Origin: Aquimarina intermedia
GTDB taxonomy: Bacteria > Bacteroidota > Bacteroidia > Flavobacteriales > Flavobacteriaceae
Assembly (NCBI RefSeq): GCF_008124785.1
Contig: NZ_VNHU01000009.1
Coordinates: 62,001-126,000, forward strand
Length of the DNA stretch: 64,000 bases
Direction: 5' to 3'
Position numbers and translations under genes: made by a program. Positions 52,171 to 61,597 of this stretch are shown here, piece after piece. Every line of letters starts with the position of its first letter. Positions within the stretch are counted from its first letter, which is position 1. The notes under the pieces were generated by a model. It worked only from the letters and a program-made list of their open reading frames with translations, was not told the origin of the DNA and searched no databases.

Positions 52171-54966
52171 TTGGGACTTCAAAAACTAAGCCATAGTTTT
52201 ACAAAAATAGTATTTAAACCATTGCAAACCTCGGTACGACACATACTTTATTCACTAAGTTTTACACTACTTTGTATTCACTATACAAGTGGTCAAGAAA
52301 CCAATAGTTCCACAGAAGTTTCTATTCCTGCCCAAGAAGACAGCACCCAAGTTATCACACAGCAACTTAAGGATTCTATTACGAACGCTTCGCTCAGAGA
52401 AAATACAGAAATTTTACAGGATACTGTAAAAAAAGATTCTGTAAAACCTGAAAAACAGCTCCTTACTGATAAAGTAACATATAAATCTAAAGATTATATG
52501 AGACTAAGTAGTAAGGAAAACAAGATGTATTTATACGACGAAGCCGAAGTGGTGTATGGCGATATGAAGCTTAACGCCGGACTTATTATTATGGATAATA
52601 ATAAAAATGAAGTGTATGCTTTTGGCATTAAGGATTCTCTAGGTGAGTATACGCAGACTCCTATTTTTGAACAAGCACAAAATGTAGTTGAGCCGGATTC
52701 TATTAGATTTAAGTTTGACACGCAAAAGGCGTTAATTTATAATTCGCGGACGGAACAAAACGGTTTTAAAATCAAAAATGAGGTCTCAAAGAGAGAGAAT
52801 GACTCGGTAATTTATATGAAGAATGTAAAATTTACAACTTCAGATAATATCGATGATCCTGAGTATTACTTTTATGCCAGGCGTATCAAATTAGTACCCG
52901 AAAAGAAAATTGTGACCGGACTGGTCAATATGTTTATTGCTGATGTCCCCACTCCTATTGGGTTACCATTTGGATATTTTCCGCTTACTGATGAAAGAAC
53001 CTCCGGTTTTATAATTCCGAATCCTGGAGAAGAAAGCCGACGAGGCTATTTTTTACAAAACGGAGGATACTATTTTGCTATCAGTGACTATGTGGATCTG
53101 ACCTTGATGGGAGATTATTATACGAACGGAAGTTATACGTTTGCAGTAGAGTCAGCCTATGCGCTGCGCTATCGATATCGTGGGAATCTAAGATTTCGCT
53201 ATGAGAACAATCTAACTAGTGAACGTGGTTTTCCGGATTTCTCAAAAGCGACTACCTATAACATTCAATGGACCCACAGTCAGGATGCTAAGGCGAATCC
53301 GAACTCAAGGTTTTCGGCTTCAGTGAACTTTGGAAGCAGTAATTTTTACCGACAATCCACCAATCAGTTAAATACCGGAAACTTTTTGAATAATCAAATT
53401 AGTTCGTCGATATCCTATGCCAAAACTTTTCCAGGAGATCCTCAGGTAAACGTAAATGCTGCGGCTACGCATAACTCCAATACAAATACCGGAGTAGTCA
53501 ACCTATCTTTACCCAATGTGTCTGCCAGTGTTTCCAGAATATTTCCTTTCGCTCCTAAAGAAGGTATCAAAAAAGGAATTATCCATAATATTAATACGCA
53601 GTATAACTTTAGAGGAGAAAACAGAATACAAACCAACGATGATGACTTACTCTCTGCCGAGATGTTTGACAACGCGCAGATAGGGATGCAACATTCTATT
53701 CCTGTAAGTACAAATTTTAAAATATTTAAATACTTAAGTGCTTCTGCCGGAACCACCTTTCAAGAAAATTGGGTATTCGAAACTATCGAGCAACGCTATG
53801 ATTCTGATGCTAATGAAGGTGCCGGTGAAGTTGTGAGAGACACCATAAGCGGTTTTGACGCGTTTAGAACCTATAACTTTTCTACCAGTTTGGGTACGAC
53901 CATCTACGGAACCTTTAATTTTAAGAAAGACAAGAAAATTCAGGCAATTCGGCACACTATGCGTCCGTCGATAAGTTATAGCATCAACCCTAAGTTTGAT
54001 CAATATTATGATTCCTACGTGCGTACCGACAATCCTAATACGATTGATGTTGACGAAACCGAAGTTGTAGAATATTCACGTTTTGATGGTGGTTATTTTG
54101 GAGCACCCAGTAATACCTTTTCCAGTAATATCGGTTTCTCGTTAAGTAATAACCTCGAAGCCAAGGTGCGTAGCAGGGATACGACTGCTACCGAGCCTAA
54201 AAAAGTGAATCTGCTAAATAACCTTACGCTATCTACTGCTTATAATTTGGCCGGTGATTCCCTTAAATTGAGTCCGTTGTCCATACGCGGTAATATTCCT
54301 ATTGTACAAAATAAGCTAGACATTAATTTTAGCATGCAACTTGATCCGTATGCTTTGGATAATAACAACAGAAAAATTGATGTTTGGAACATTGATAATG
54401 GCGGAAGTCTCTTTAGATTAACCAATGCCAGTGCAAATTTTGGCTACTCGTTTAGCAGTAAAGATTTTCAGCGTAAAACAAAAGAAACAGATCCACTGGA
54501 TAATCAAACGCTGCGTAATGGCGGACGTGCCGATAATCTTTTTGGTAGTACAACAGACTTTAGTGATAACCAAGGCGTATATGAAGATGATGGTGTTGAT
54601 GAAGATGTATCCGATGTTAAGTTTTACAATTATAAGATTCCGTGGTCCTTACGATTAGCCTATACCATCAATTACTCTAATAGTGCCCGGCAAAATGAAA
54701 TCTCATCACACTCGCTAATGTTTTCGGGAGATGTAGAGCTGGCTCCGCGATGGACCGTAGGTGTCTCCTCCGGTTATGATTTAAAAAATCCTGGCTTCAC
54801 CTTTACTAATTTACGTTTTCAAAGAGATTTAGAGAGTTGGCAAATGAGTTTTAACTGGATTCCGTTTAGTGAACGTACCTCATGGAATTTCTTTATCGGA
54901 ATCAAATCGTCTGTTTTAAGTGATATTAAGTACGATAAACGAAGAGAAGCCGACAGAAATTTATAA
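52171..54966 (+). CDS. lptD: LPS assembly outer-membrane protein LptD
   Basis: 931 residues. N-terminal OstA/LptA-like jelly-roll (about 95-260), with KENKMYLYDEAEVVYGDMKL. Then the LptD barrel (about 270-931) with PIGLPFGYFPLTDERTSGF, the usual entry of Bacteroidota LptD. No ATG exists in the first 100 codons. The frame opens after a stop at 52153; TTG at 52171 is the first plausible start, but the promoter box TAATTTTG (52166-52173) overlaps it. A TTG near 52222 would give a clean signal peptide (RHILYSLSFTLLCIHYTSG). Inserts LPS in the outer membrane. Confidence 0.85.
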   Translation: MGLQKLSHSFTKIVFKPLQTSVRHILYSLSFTLLCIHYTSGQETNSSTEVSIPAQEDSTQVITQQLKDSITNASLRENTEILQDTVKKDSVKPEKQLLTDKVTYKSKDYMRLSSKENKMYLYDEAEVVYGDMKLNAGLIIMDNNKNEVYAFGIKDSLGEYTQTPIFEQAQNVVEPDSIRFKFDTQKALIYNSRTEQNGFKIKNEVSKRENDSVIYMKNVKFTTSDNIDDPEYYFYARRIKLVPEKKIVTGLVNMFIADVPTPIGLPFGYFPLTDERTSGFIIPNPGEESRRGYFLQNGGYYFAISDYVDLTLMGDYYTNGSYTFAVESAYALRYRYRGNLRFRYENNLTSERGFPDFSKATTYNIQWTHSQDAKANPNSRFSASVNFGSSNFYRQSTNQLNTGNFLNNQISSSISYAKTFPGDPQVNVNAAATHNSNTNTGVVNLSLPNVSASVSRIFPFAPKEGIKKGIIHNINTQYNFRGENRIQTNDDDLLSAEMFDNAQIGMQHSIPVSTNFKIFKYLSASAGTTFQENWVFETIEQRYDSDANEGAGEVVRDTISGFDAFRTYNFSTSLGTTIYGTFNFKKDKKIQAIRHTMRPSISYSINPKFDQYYDSYVRTDNPNTIDVDETEVVEYSRFDGGYFGAPSNTFSSNIGFSLSNNLEAKVRSRDTTATEPKKVNLLNNLTLSTAYNLAGDSLKLSPLSIRGNIPIVQNKLDINFSMQLDPYALDNNNRKIDVWNIDNGGSLFRLTNASANFGYSFSSKDFQRKTKETDPLDNQTLRNGGRADNLFGSTTDFSDNQGVYEDDGVDEDVSDVKFYNYKIPWSLRLAYTINYSNSARQNEISSHSLMFSGDVELAPRWTVGVSSGYDLKNPGFTFTNLRFQRDLESWQMSFNWIPFSERTSWNFFIGIKSSVLSDIKYDKRREADRNL

Positions 54967-55028
54967 TTAGCAATTATTTGTCAAAAGTATCCTTACTTTT
55001 ACACTACACGCATATCAATATTCTATTT

Positions 55029-55409
55029 ATGAAAAAAATCATCACTACCACGAATGCACCGGCACCTATCGGACCTTATAACCAAGCAATTTTAAGCGGA
55101 AATACCTTATATACTTCCGGTCAAATTGCTATTGACCCTAAAACTAACCAACTAGTTTTAGAAGATATTACCAAAGAAACCGAGCAGGTAATGAAAAATG
55201 TAAAAGCTATCCTCGATGAAGCAGGCTATACCTTTGAAGATGTGATTAAGACAACTATTTTCTTAAGCGATATGAATAATTTTGCCAAAGTGAATGAAGT
55301 GTATGGTCAGTATTTTGATGAAGCTACTGCCCCTGCAAGAGAGACTGTAGCGGTAAAAGCTTTACCAAAATTTGTCAATGTTGAAATCTCTGTGATTGCG
55401 GTGCGATAA
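55029..55409 (+). CDS. ridA: RidA family 2-iminobutanoate deaminase
   Basis: 126 residues from the ATG at 55029, the standard RidA start (MKKIITTTNAPAPIGPY). Family motifs: SGQIAIDPKT, DVIKTTIFLSDMNNFAKVNEVY and APARETVAVKALPK with the catalytic Arg. Removes reactive enamine/imine by-products of amino-acid metabolism in the cytoplasm. It marks the edge of core genome before the accessory array. Confidence 0.92.
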   Translation: MKKIITTTNAPAPIGPYNQAILSGNTLYTSGQIAIDPKTNQLVLEDITKETEQVMKNVKAILDEAGYTFEDVIKTTIFLSDMNNFAKVNEVYGQYFDEATAPARETVAVKALPKFVNVEISVIAVR

Positions 55410-55470
55410 GCCTCTTTTTGGTAGCTGAGTTTAGTACGACGTTGTATGCAATTTGATAAAAGAATATAGT

Positions 55471-56037
55471 ATGAGATTGAAATTGTTCTATGATTACTTT
55501 TTTACAATATTGATAAGTACTACATCAGGTATATTGTTAGAAAGTTTACCTTACAAGAATATATATCTATTAATAATCTATGCCATCCTTTTTATATGGT
55601 TTGGGTATAAATCTCTTCTTTACGCGTTTTATAGTGGAGCCGCCTACAAGAATATAAAATTAGATATCGATACAAGAGATACAAAACTCGATTTCAATAC
55701 AAGTAACTTCTCTCCTTTTGCATTTATAATAACTTTCGGGTTGATTTCTCAACAACTTTATCATTTTGATAATAGTTTATTTGAAATATTAACTATAAAT
55801 CAAAATAGCTCTTTATTCGAAAGAGAATGGATGATTTTTGCTTTAGACAACTTTATTAGAGCGGCGATATTTGATTTTTTGGAAACTTATCACTTACACA
55901 TATCAAATATCGATTCGAATAACTTGTATATTTTGTCATTCGTATTTGTATTTAAGTCAGTTTTATCAATATTTTTTGTAAAAAGTTTAATAAATCTATA
56001 TAACTCAACCAAAAAGATTGAATTAGAAAATAAATAA
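55471..56037 (+). CDS. Membrane protein of unknown function
   Basis: 188 residues from the ATG at 55471; a TTG six codons upstream is less likely. About four hydrophobic helices (near 8-22, 30-55, 84-100 and 150-170), with an NSSLFEREWMIFALDNF segment between. No recognised family. It is the first gene of the accessory array, preceded by a short TACGACGTTGTATGCAA spacer without the long repeats. Confidence 0.5.
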   Translation: MRLKLFYDYFFTILISTTSGILLESLPYKNIYLLIIYAILFIWFGYKSLLYAFYSGAAYKNIKLDIDTRDTKLDFNTSNFSPFAFIITFGLISQQLYHFDNSLFEILTINQNSSLFEREWMIFALDNFIRAAIFDFLETYHLHISNIDSNNLYILSFVFVFKSVLSIFFVKSLINLYNSTKKIELENK

Positions 56038-56051
56038 AAAGTATGGCTACT

Positions 56052-56331
56052 AACTAAGCATCTATGCGGTCGGTACGACCGAGCATGAATGCCGTGTTGA
56101 CTAAACCGAGTCGATATTAGTTCATATGGCGATTTCTATGTGTTTCTGTAGGTCTTAGGGATATAATTTGATTCATATCCCCCTTAATAAACTTTTCGTT
56201 TCTGCCTAGTCCCTTTTACCTGGCATTGGCTTATCTTAAATAAAATCTGTAGTTTAGTCACAGTTAAAACCCACTACCTACCCTACTTAGTAACTTAAGG
56301 ATAGTGAATAGTAAAAGAACTTTATAGTTGC
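56052..56331. repeat. Full-length spacer repeat A-M-B, copy 1
   Basis: 280 bases. Part A (56052-56118) starts with AACTAAGC and holds a hairpin GGTCG-gta-CGACC inside ATGC...GCAT. Part M (56139-56236) includes CTGCCTAGTCCCTTTTACCTG. Part B (56238-56331) begins AAATAAAATCTGTAGTTTAG and ends TTTATAGTTGC, which looks like a weak -7 box. The same order and sequence return at 62926-63207. Confidence 0.8.
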
Positions 56332-56353
56332 ATGCAAGCTAAAAAATCCGTGA

Positions 56354-57775
56354 ATGGAAGAGATTAACGAAAAAGAATTTAAAAGTCGACTTGCTTCTAC
56401 AGAGATTTCTGAATACAATGACCTTATAATAAACTTTCAAAATGTCACGAATGTAAACTTGAATGAGATTACTCTTTCTAATAAATTTAAAAACTGCAAA
56501 TTCATAGGAAAAAGAGTTGATTTTGTGGATTTGAGTATTGGAGAAACATCTGAATTGACTCATACATTTAGATTTGATGATTGCGAATTCGAAAATGACG
56601 TTTTTTTCAAAGATTGTGCTATACAGGAAATCAGATTTATAAATATTTCAAAACCTGTTAAGAATTTACATTTAGCATCAATTACACTTGGGTACTTTAC
56701 TTTTCAGTGTGCAGAAAGTTTAGACGATGAAATATCGAATAATATTGGTATTACAATTCATAATTCTGAAATAGTAAAGTATTTAGATTTTTTACATCTA
56801 AAATCAAGTAACAATCTTTTAATTTCTAGTTGTAAAATTAATAGCGTTAAAATACACAACTCGAAATTTGAAAGAGTCGACATCGACCATTGTAAAATTA
56901 AAAATGACTTTCAATTCACTTTAAATAATGTTGAAGATAGTTACTTTAAGCACAGCGAATTCAATAAAACTAACTTCTCTAATACAGATTTTGGAGTTGA
57001 GACAGAATTTTCTTTTAATAATTTTGGTGGAATAGCACTATTTCAAAGTCTACAAAATGAACATAGAACGAGGGCAAAGTTTAAAAGTTGCAACTTTATG
57101 AAATACACCAATTTCAATAAATCCACTCTTTATAACTTGCACTTAGATACTTCAAAATTTCAAGAATTTACCTCATTCCAAGAAATGGAGCTAAATTCAA
57201 TATTTTTAGATAGAACAATATTCGAGAAACCAGCTTTTTTCGACGATATAGAAATTATCAGATTTAGTAAATGTAATAAAAGAACACTTCGAAATATTAA
57301 ACAACAATTATTAAGAGCTGACAACAAAATAGATTATGATAATTTTCGAGCTCATGAACTGAATTTATATAAAGAGGAACTTAAAAAAACCATAAAGTTA
57401 AATTCAAAAGCTAATCGCAAAAAGTTGAGTAGAGATTTGACAATCTTACGAGTTAATTCCTTCTATTCAAATAACGGAACTGATTGGGTTAAGGCAATTA
57501 AAAGAACTTTATTTGTTGCATTACTTTTCTACTCAATTTTTTACGTGGTTCATAATTCTGATAGAAAAATTGACCTTTACAGTGCTTCTTCATATAACGA
57601 ATACTTCATAGGGCTTTTTAGATACTTTTTGCTAACAGATTTTCACAATCCTTTAGCCCAAAGTAGAGAATATTTGACAAATGTTTGGGAATGGGTTCCT
57701 TTTATATTTGGAAAAATATTAATCGCAATAGGAATTTATGAAATTTTAGTTTCATTTAGAAAATTTAAGCGATAA
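56354..57775 (+). CDS. Pentapeptide-like repeat protein with membrane end
   Basis: 473 residues. The first 320 residues repeat five-residue F/L-centred steps (FKNCKFIGKRVDF, FKDCAIQEIRF, FSNTDFGVETEF, FNKSTLYNLHLD), forming a right-handed beta-helix. Then a charged helix (ADNKIDYDNFRAHELNLYKEE) and two membrane helices near 380-400 and 450-468. This is the general layout of pentapeptide/ion-channel-like membrane proteins. Possible roles include envelope stress or defence; none shown. Confidence 0.6.
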   Translation: MEEINEKEFKSRLASTEISEYNDLIINFQNVTNVNLNEITLSNKFKNCKFIGKRVDFVDLSIGETSELTHTFRFDDCEFENDVFFKDCAIQEIRFINISKPVKNLHLASITLGYFTFQCAESLDDEISNNIGITIHNSEIVKYLDFLHLKSSNNLLISSCKINSVKIHNSKFERVDIDHCKIKNDFQFTLNNVEDSYFKHSEFNKTNFSNTDFGVETEFSFNNFGGIALFQSLQNEHRTRAKFKSCNFMKYTNFNKSTLYNLHLDTSKFQEFTSFQEMELNSIFLDRTIFEKPAFFDDIEIIRFSKCNKRTLRNIKQQLLRADNKIDYDNFRAHELNLYKEELKKTIKLNSKANRKKLSRDLTILRVNSFYSNNGTDWVKAIKRTLFVALLFYSIFYVVHNSDRKIDLYSASSYNEYFIGLFRYFLLTDFHNPLAQSREYLTNVWEWVPFIFGKILIAIGIYEILVSFRKFKR

Positions 57776-57976
57776 AGCCAGCAGGTAACAAAGTACTATG
57801 GCAAAAAACAAATAAAAATTTATTAATTTTAAACCAAAGTACTTCTGTAAGTATCATCATAAAGTAGTCCTAATTTTGTAATAGCAAAGGCTTGTTTCAA
57901 GAGCTTATCACATGCGGCTATTAACACTCCACTGATGCTCGTTTGCAACGAGTCTTTCTACAAAAATCATCTATAT

Positions 57977-58070
57977 AAAATAAAATCTGTAGCTTAGGCA
58001 CGTAAAACCCACTACCTACCCCACTTGGTTACTTAGGGATAGTGAATGGTAAAGGCACTTTATAGTTACC
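57977..58070. repeat. Spacer repeat part B, second copy
   Basis: Same as part B of the full repeat (AAATAAAATCTGTAG..., CCACTACCTACC..., TTTATAGTT), with several mismatches. Parts A and M are missing here; the 200 bases before it (57776-57976) hold a GCCAgcaggtaacaaagtactaTGGC inverted repeat and a CTCGTTTGCAACGAG hairpin instead. The whole spacer of 327 bases has no gene. Confidence 0.7.
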
Positions 58071-58102
58071 GGTAAATAAATATAATTGTTATGTAACATC
58101 TG

Positions 58103-59191
58103 ATGAATCTAAAAAAAACTAACATAGATGGAATGAAAATCTTTCAAGTTGACCCAAATGTCCTTGAGAGTGATCAGATTCAGGAAAGCACTAAAGAAGC
58201 TTTAAAAATAAAGTCTCAAAAACAATGGCTTAAAGAATTAAAGCAAAATAGGGCTAATGTTGTTCTTATGGATGATAATGGTCAAGCATTCCAAGCCACT
58301 ACATTTCTTCACAAAATGCAAATTTATGCCGGCATAGCTCCGAATTTAATTCAAGCATATTTCGATCTTGCATATGAACAAATACAATGGACTGACAAAT
58401 ATGCTGACACTTTTCATTTTATTTCTAACAATAAATTTGAAGAAGTGAGACTAATCGAGCCTAATATTTTTAATCGTTTCATTCAATATAGGATTAGTTC
58501 CATTATTTTTTTGCATTTATCAGTGGAAGCCTTTGTTAATCATATAATACCAGATGACTTTATCTATTTAAGAGTGGAGAACTCTAAATCAGATAAATTT
58601 ATTGAACAAACCACTAAGCTCTCAAAAGAAAATATTGAAAGATGGACAAGTTTTAAGGAAAAAATAGAAAAAGTAATTCCGCAAATACCAGGAATCGATT
58701 TTGATTTAAAGAAAAATTCAAAAATACTAGGTAGATTATTTGAAATTGTTAAAATCCGTGATGAAATAATTCATTTAAAATCAAAAGACAAGGAAACCTC
58801 AATATATTATGACAAGATATTCAATTTTATAGCGTCTAAAAATTTATCCGATTATCTTCATTCAGTAAAGAAATTTATCAATATTATTCAAAAAGATTTT
58901 ATAAAAATTGAAAGTATTCAAGAACAAAAGATTTCTGAAAAAATCCTAATGGAAAATCCTAAACAACTTCATATGGGAATGTTATTCGATGTTGTTAGAA
59001 TTAAAGAAAAAAGAATTACTATTGAAATTTCTAAATGGGATGGTTTAACAAAAGAAAATGAATCCTTGATAATGATTTTGTCTCACTTAGAACTAATGAA
59101 AAAGATGAATATCTTGGACGATTATTTAATCAATGAAAGTAAGAGTTTGTTTACCATAGAGATATTTAAATTAGATAAACAAATAACGTAA
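58103..59191 (+). CDS. HEPN-like protein of unknown function
   Basis: 362 residues. The central helices SIIFLHLSVEAFVNHII and VKIRDEIIHLKSKD (R219-x4-H224) fit the RxxxxH signature of HEPN-domain RNases and their relatives, which are common in defence and toxin modules. The rest is helical, with a C-terminal beta/helix part. No nucleotidyltransferase partner is adjacent. Toxin-like activity is a reasonable guess, unproven. Confidence 0.5.
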   Translation: MNLKKTNIDGMKIFQVDPNVLESDQIQESTKEALKIKSQKQWLKELKQNRANVVLMDDNGQAFQATTFLHKMQIYAGIAPNLIQAYFDLAYEQIQWTDKYADTFHFISNNKFEEVRLIEPNIFNRFIQYRISSIIFLHLSVEAFVNHIIPDDFIYLRVENSKSDKFIEQTTKLSKENIERWTSFKEKIEKVIPQIPGIDFDLKKNSKILGRLFEIVKIRDEIIHLKSKDKETSIYYDKIFNFIASKNLSDYLHSVKKFINIIQKDFIKIESIQEQKISEKILMENPKQLHMGMLFDVVRIKEKRITIEISKWDGLTKENESLIMILSHLELMKKMNILDDYLINESKSLFTIEIFKLDKQIT

Positions 59192-59333
59192 CGCTACATA
59201 ACATTATATATGAAATCAGAGCAATGTTTAATTTACAGACCCTTCTTTCCTTTTTGCAGTGGAGCTAGATTTTTATAAATTAAACAAGAAATAAGAACAC
59301 GTAACTAATCTATTACAAAACCGTTACCTCATA

Positions 59334-59972
59334 TTGAGAAAAATATTATTCATATTAATAATAGCATTCTTCATCCTATCTTGTGACTCAAATAAAAAGA
59401 TAGAGGGCACTTGGATAAGTGCATATACTTTTTCAAAAGAATCGAACCAGCCTGTAGGGTTTCCTTTCAGACAAATAATAAACTTCGAAAACAACAATAT
59501 TCAGGTCAGAGAATTTAAATATGACTTAACTAGTGAAGGTTTACTTATTGGAAGCTATAAATATACACTAGATCAATTGACATATAATATTAATAATGTA
59601 TCATCTAAAATAGGTTTAATTTATTCTAAGGATAGTTTGATATTTAAAAATTTCTCAGGAACAAGTAACATTTATAAAAAAATTGGTGACAATTTGAAAA
59701 GTAAGACAGAAAAAAAATTAGTCAACAAATCATTTTTATATCACACTAAAAACTATAATGATACTATTCATTTTTTAAACGATTCTATTTTGACATATAG
59801 TAATGGTAAACCCAAAAAATATTTGAGATGGGAAAGATTCATATTTAATGATTTTGATATTTTGTTCACAGAAAATGATATTCCCTATATAATATCTAAA
59901 TTCAAAAATAGTATACTGTTGACAGGTTTCCACCAAAAAAAACACGAAATAGAACTCATCGAAATCGAATAA
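59334..59972 (+). CDS. Lipoprotein of unknown function
   Basis: 212 residues with a lipoprotein signal (KILFILIIAFFILSC) and a lipocalin-like start of the mature protein (KKIEGTWISAYTFSK). The start codon is TTG at 59334 as no ATG fits. The 142-base spacer before it has none of the long repeats, so it probably moves with the previous gene. Confidence 0.5.
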   Translation: MRKILFILIIAFFILSCDSNKKIEGTWISAYTFSKESNQPVGFPFRQIINFENNNIQVREFKYDLTSEGLLIGSYKYTLDQLTYNINNVSSKIGLIYSKDSLIFKNFSGTSNIYKKIGDNLKSKTEKKLVNKSFLYHTKNYNDTIHFLNDSILTYSNGKPKKYLRWERFIFNDFDILFTENDIPYIISKFKNSILLTGFHQKKHEIELIEIE

Positions 59973-59996
59973 AAGAATATAAAAATGTTTATTAAT

Positions 59997-60090
59997 AACT
60001 AAGCATTCATGCGGTCAGTACGACCGAGTATAGACGCCGTGCTGACTAAACCGGGTCGCTATTTATTTAATATGGGTATTGCTATGTAAA
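59997..60090. repeat. Spacer repeat part A (third spacer)
   Basis: AACTAAGC...ATGCGGTCAGTACGACCGAG and so on through GTCGCTATTTATTTAATATGGG, closely matching the copy at 62926. After about 60090 the similarity stops and unrelated DNA (to about 60424) replaces part M. Confidence 0.75.
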
Positions 60091-60286
60091 AGAAGCGTCC
60101 TATAAAAACTTTAGCGTAAAAAATGAAGTGAAAGTAGTGGCTACAGGAAATTCGTCTACAACGAAAAGCACATATTGTACTCAGAATAATGATAGCAGAT
60201 TTAGAGATTAAATTAGTTAACCTGTTTAATTTCATGTAACGTAAAGAACGTTATTTTTAGTAAAATTTTTTTAAGACTAGACTTTT

Positions 60287-60384
60287 CCCGCCCGTCCGCA
60301 TGAATGACTTGTCGAGCAGGTACCAAAAAAATACGTTCTGGCGGGATGGTTCATGTCATCCCGAGCGGAGCCGAGGGGTTGGGC
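60287..60384. repeat. REP-like hairpin element
   Basis: CCCGCC (60287-60292) faces GGCGGG (60340-60345), followed by CATCCCGAGCGGAGCCGAGG (60357-60376), a word well known to me as part of interspersed repeats in Bacteroidota genomes. It lies inside the sequence replacing part M, so it is probably a later insertion. Confidence 0.5.
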
Positions 60385-60424
60385 GATGCATAAAAGAATA
60401 CGTAGTAATTGAATACTGAATATT

Positions 60425-60519
60425 TAAATAAAATCTGTAGTTTAGTCACACAAAACCAACTACCTACCCCACTTAATAACGTAAAGATAGTGACTAGTAA
60501 AAGAAGGATATAGTTGCCA
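60425..60519. repeat. Spacer repeat part B (third spacer)
   Basis: AAATAAAATCTGTAGTTTAG ... CTACCTACCCCAC ... TATAGTTGCC, same order as the other B parts. It ends about 50 bases before the next ATG; GGTTATATAACATTGTTGGCAG lies between. The whole spacer of 597 bases (59973-60569) has no gene. Confidence 0.75.
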
Positions 60520-60569
60520 TTGGTGGTTATATAACATTGTTGGCAGAAAATTAACCATACACAAACTCA

Positions 60570-61214
60570 ATGACAGATCGAGAAACTAAAAAATTCATCT
60601 CTATTATTTTTGAAAAAATAACATCCTCAAATACTAATAATGATTTGATAGAAATCGAGAAAGAAAGTTTTGACAGAAAATACATAATGGACTCAACATC
60701 TTTCCCTAAAATTGATTTTAATATATCTTCTACCGAAATAGATGAATTGATAAAGAGCAATATAATTGATAAAAATTACAATCTAAATCCTTTATCAAAA
60801 AATAGCGACCCTTTAATAAAACTTCTTTACTCGATAATTTGGAAAAATGGAGATTTAAAGAAATTGAAGCATATTACTAAAGGAATTCACAGAGATGATT
60901 TAAGCATTATGGAGCAAGAAAAAAGCTTTGTCTTTTATCAGTTTGGTAAATACTTGACAAAGCAAGAAAATCAGCCCATAATTGACCAACATGTTCTTAG
61001 AGCTTTTGCTATATATCAATGTGATGATATTCAAGAAATACGGCAAATTAGAGGGTTTAAGGTGATAACAAAAAAAGAAAAAAATCTAATAAAAGATTAT
61101 ATAAACTGGTTGAGCTCTGACTCTATAAATAACACTCTAAAAAAAGAAGCGGAATACTTATACTACATTGATAGAATATTATTTGCATCTGGAAGATTGA
61201 CTAAGAAAAAATAA
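60570..61214 (+). CDS. Helical protein of unknown function
   Basis: 214 residues, all-helical and basic, without signal or membrane segment. The part KYLTKQENQPIIDQHVLRAF recalls a stretch of HhH-type DNA glycosylases, but the helix-hairpin-helix itself is not visible; this likeness is weak. It is flanked by B before and A after, as one cassette. Confidence 0.45.
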   Translation: MTDRETKKFISIIFEKITSSNTNNDLIEIEKESFDRKYIMDSTSFPKIDFNISSTEIDELIKSNIIDKNYNLNPLSKNSDPLIKLLYSIIWKNGDLKKLKHITKGIHRDDLSIMEQEKSFVFYQFGKYLTKQENQPIIDQHVLRAFAIYQCDDIQEIRQIRGFKVITKKEKNLIKDYINWLSSDSINNTLKKEAEYLYYIDRILFASGRLTKKK

Positions 61215-61225
61215 CTTTTACCAAC

Positions 61226-61380
61226 AACTAAGCATCCATGCGATCAGAACAACCGAGCATAATCGTTGCATTGACTAAACCGGGTTGCTAGTTTCATGAT
61301 TAGTATTCCCGCTACCTTCACTGCATACCTCACGATAAACCAGCTAGTAGCTTGCTTATGATTCAGGGCGTCAATCCCTA
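61226..61380. repeat. Spacer repeat parts A and C (fourth spacer)
   Basis: Part A (61226-61292) is degenerate (ATGCGATCAGAACAACCG). Part C (61334-61380, ATAAACCAGCTAGTAGCTTG ...) is shared with the next spacer but not with the M/B type. From 61381 to 61597 A/T-rich DNA follows, with no gene and no B part. Confidence 0.65.
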
Positions 61381-61597
61381 TTCTCAAATGACTTGCACCC
61401 TCTGAATTAATAATTTACTTTTTGATAAATAAAGGATGTCGATGTTAGGCATACCTTCCGTTTATATTGTTCATTTACTCCTTTTTGGAAGCAAATGTAT
61501 TATACAAAAGACGCCATGTAAAATTACCATAAAAACTATTTGAATTATTTTTATACCATCAGTTAAATCTTAAGTTTGTAAAAACTACAAATTAATT

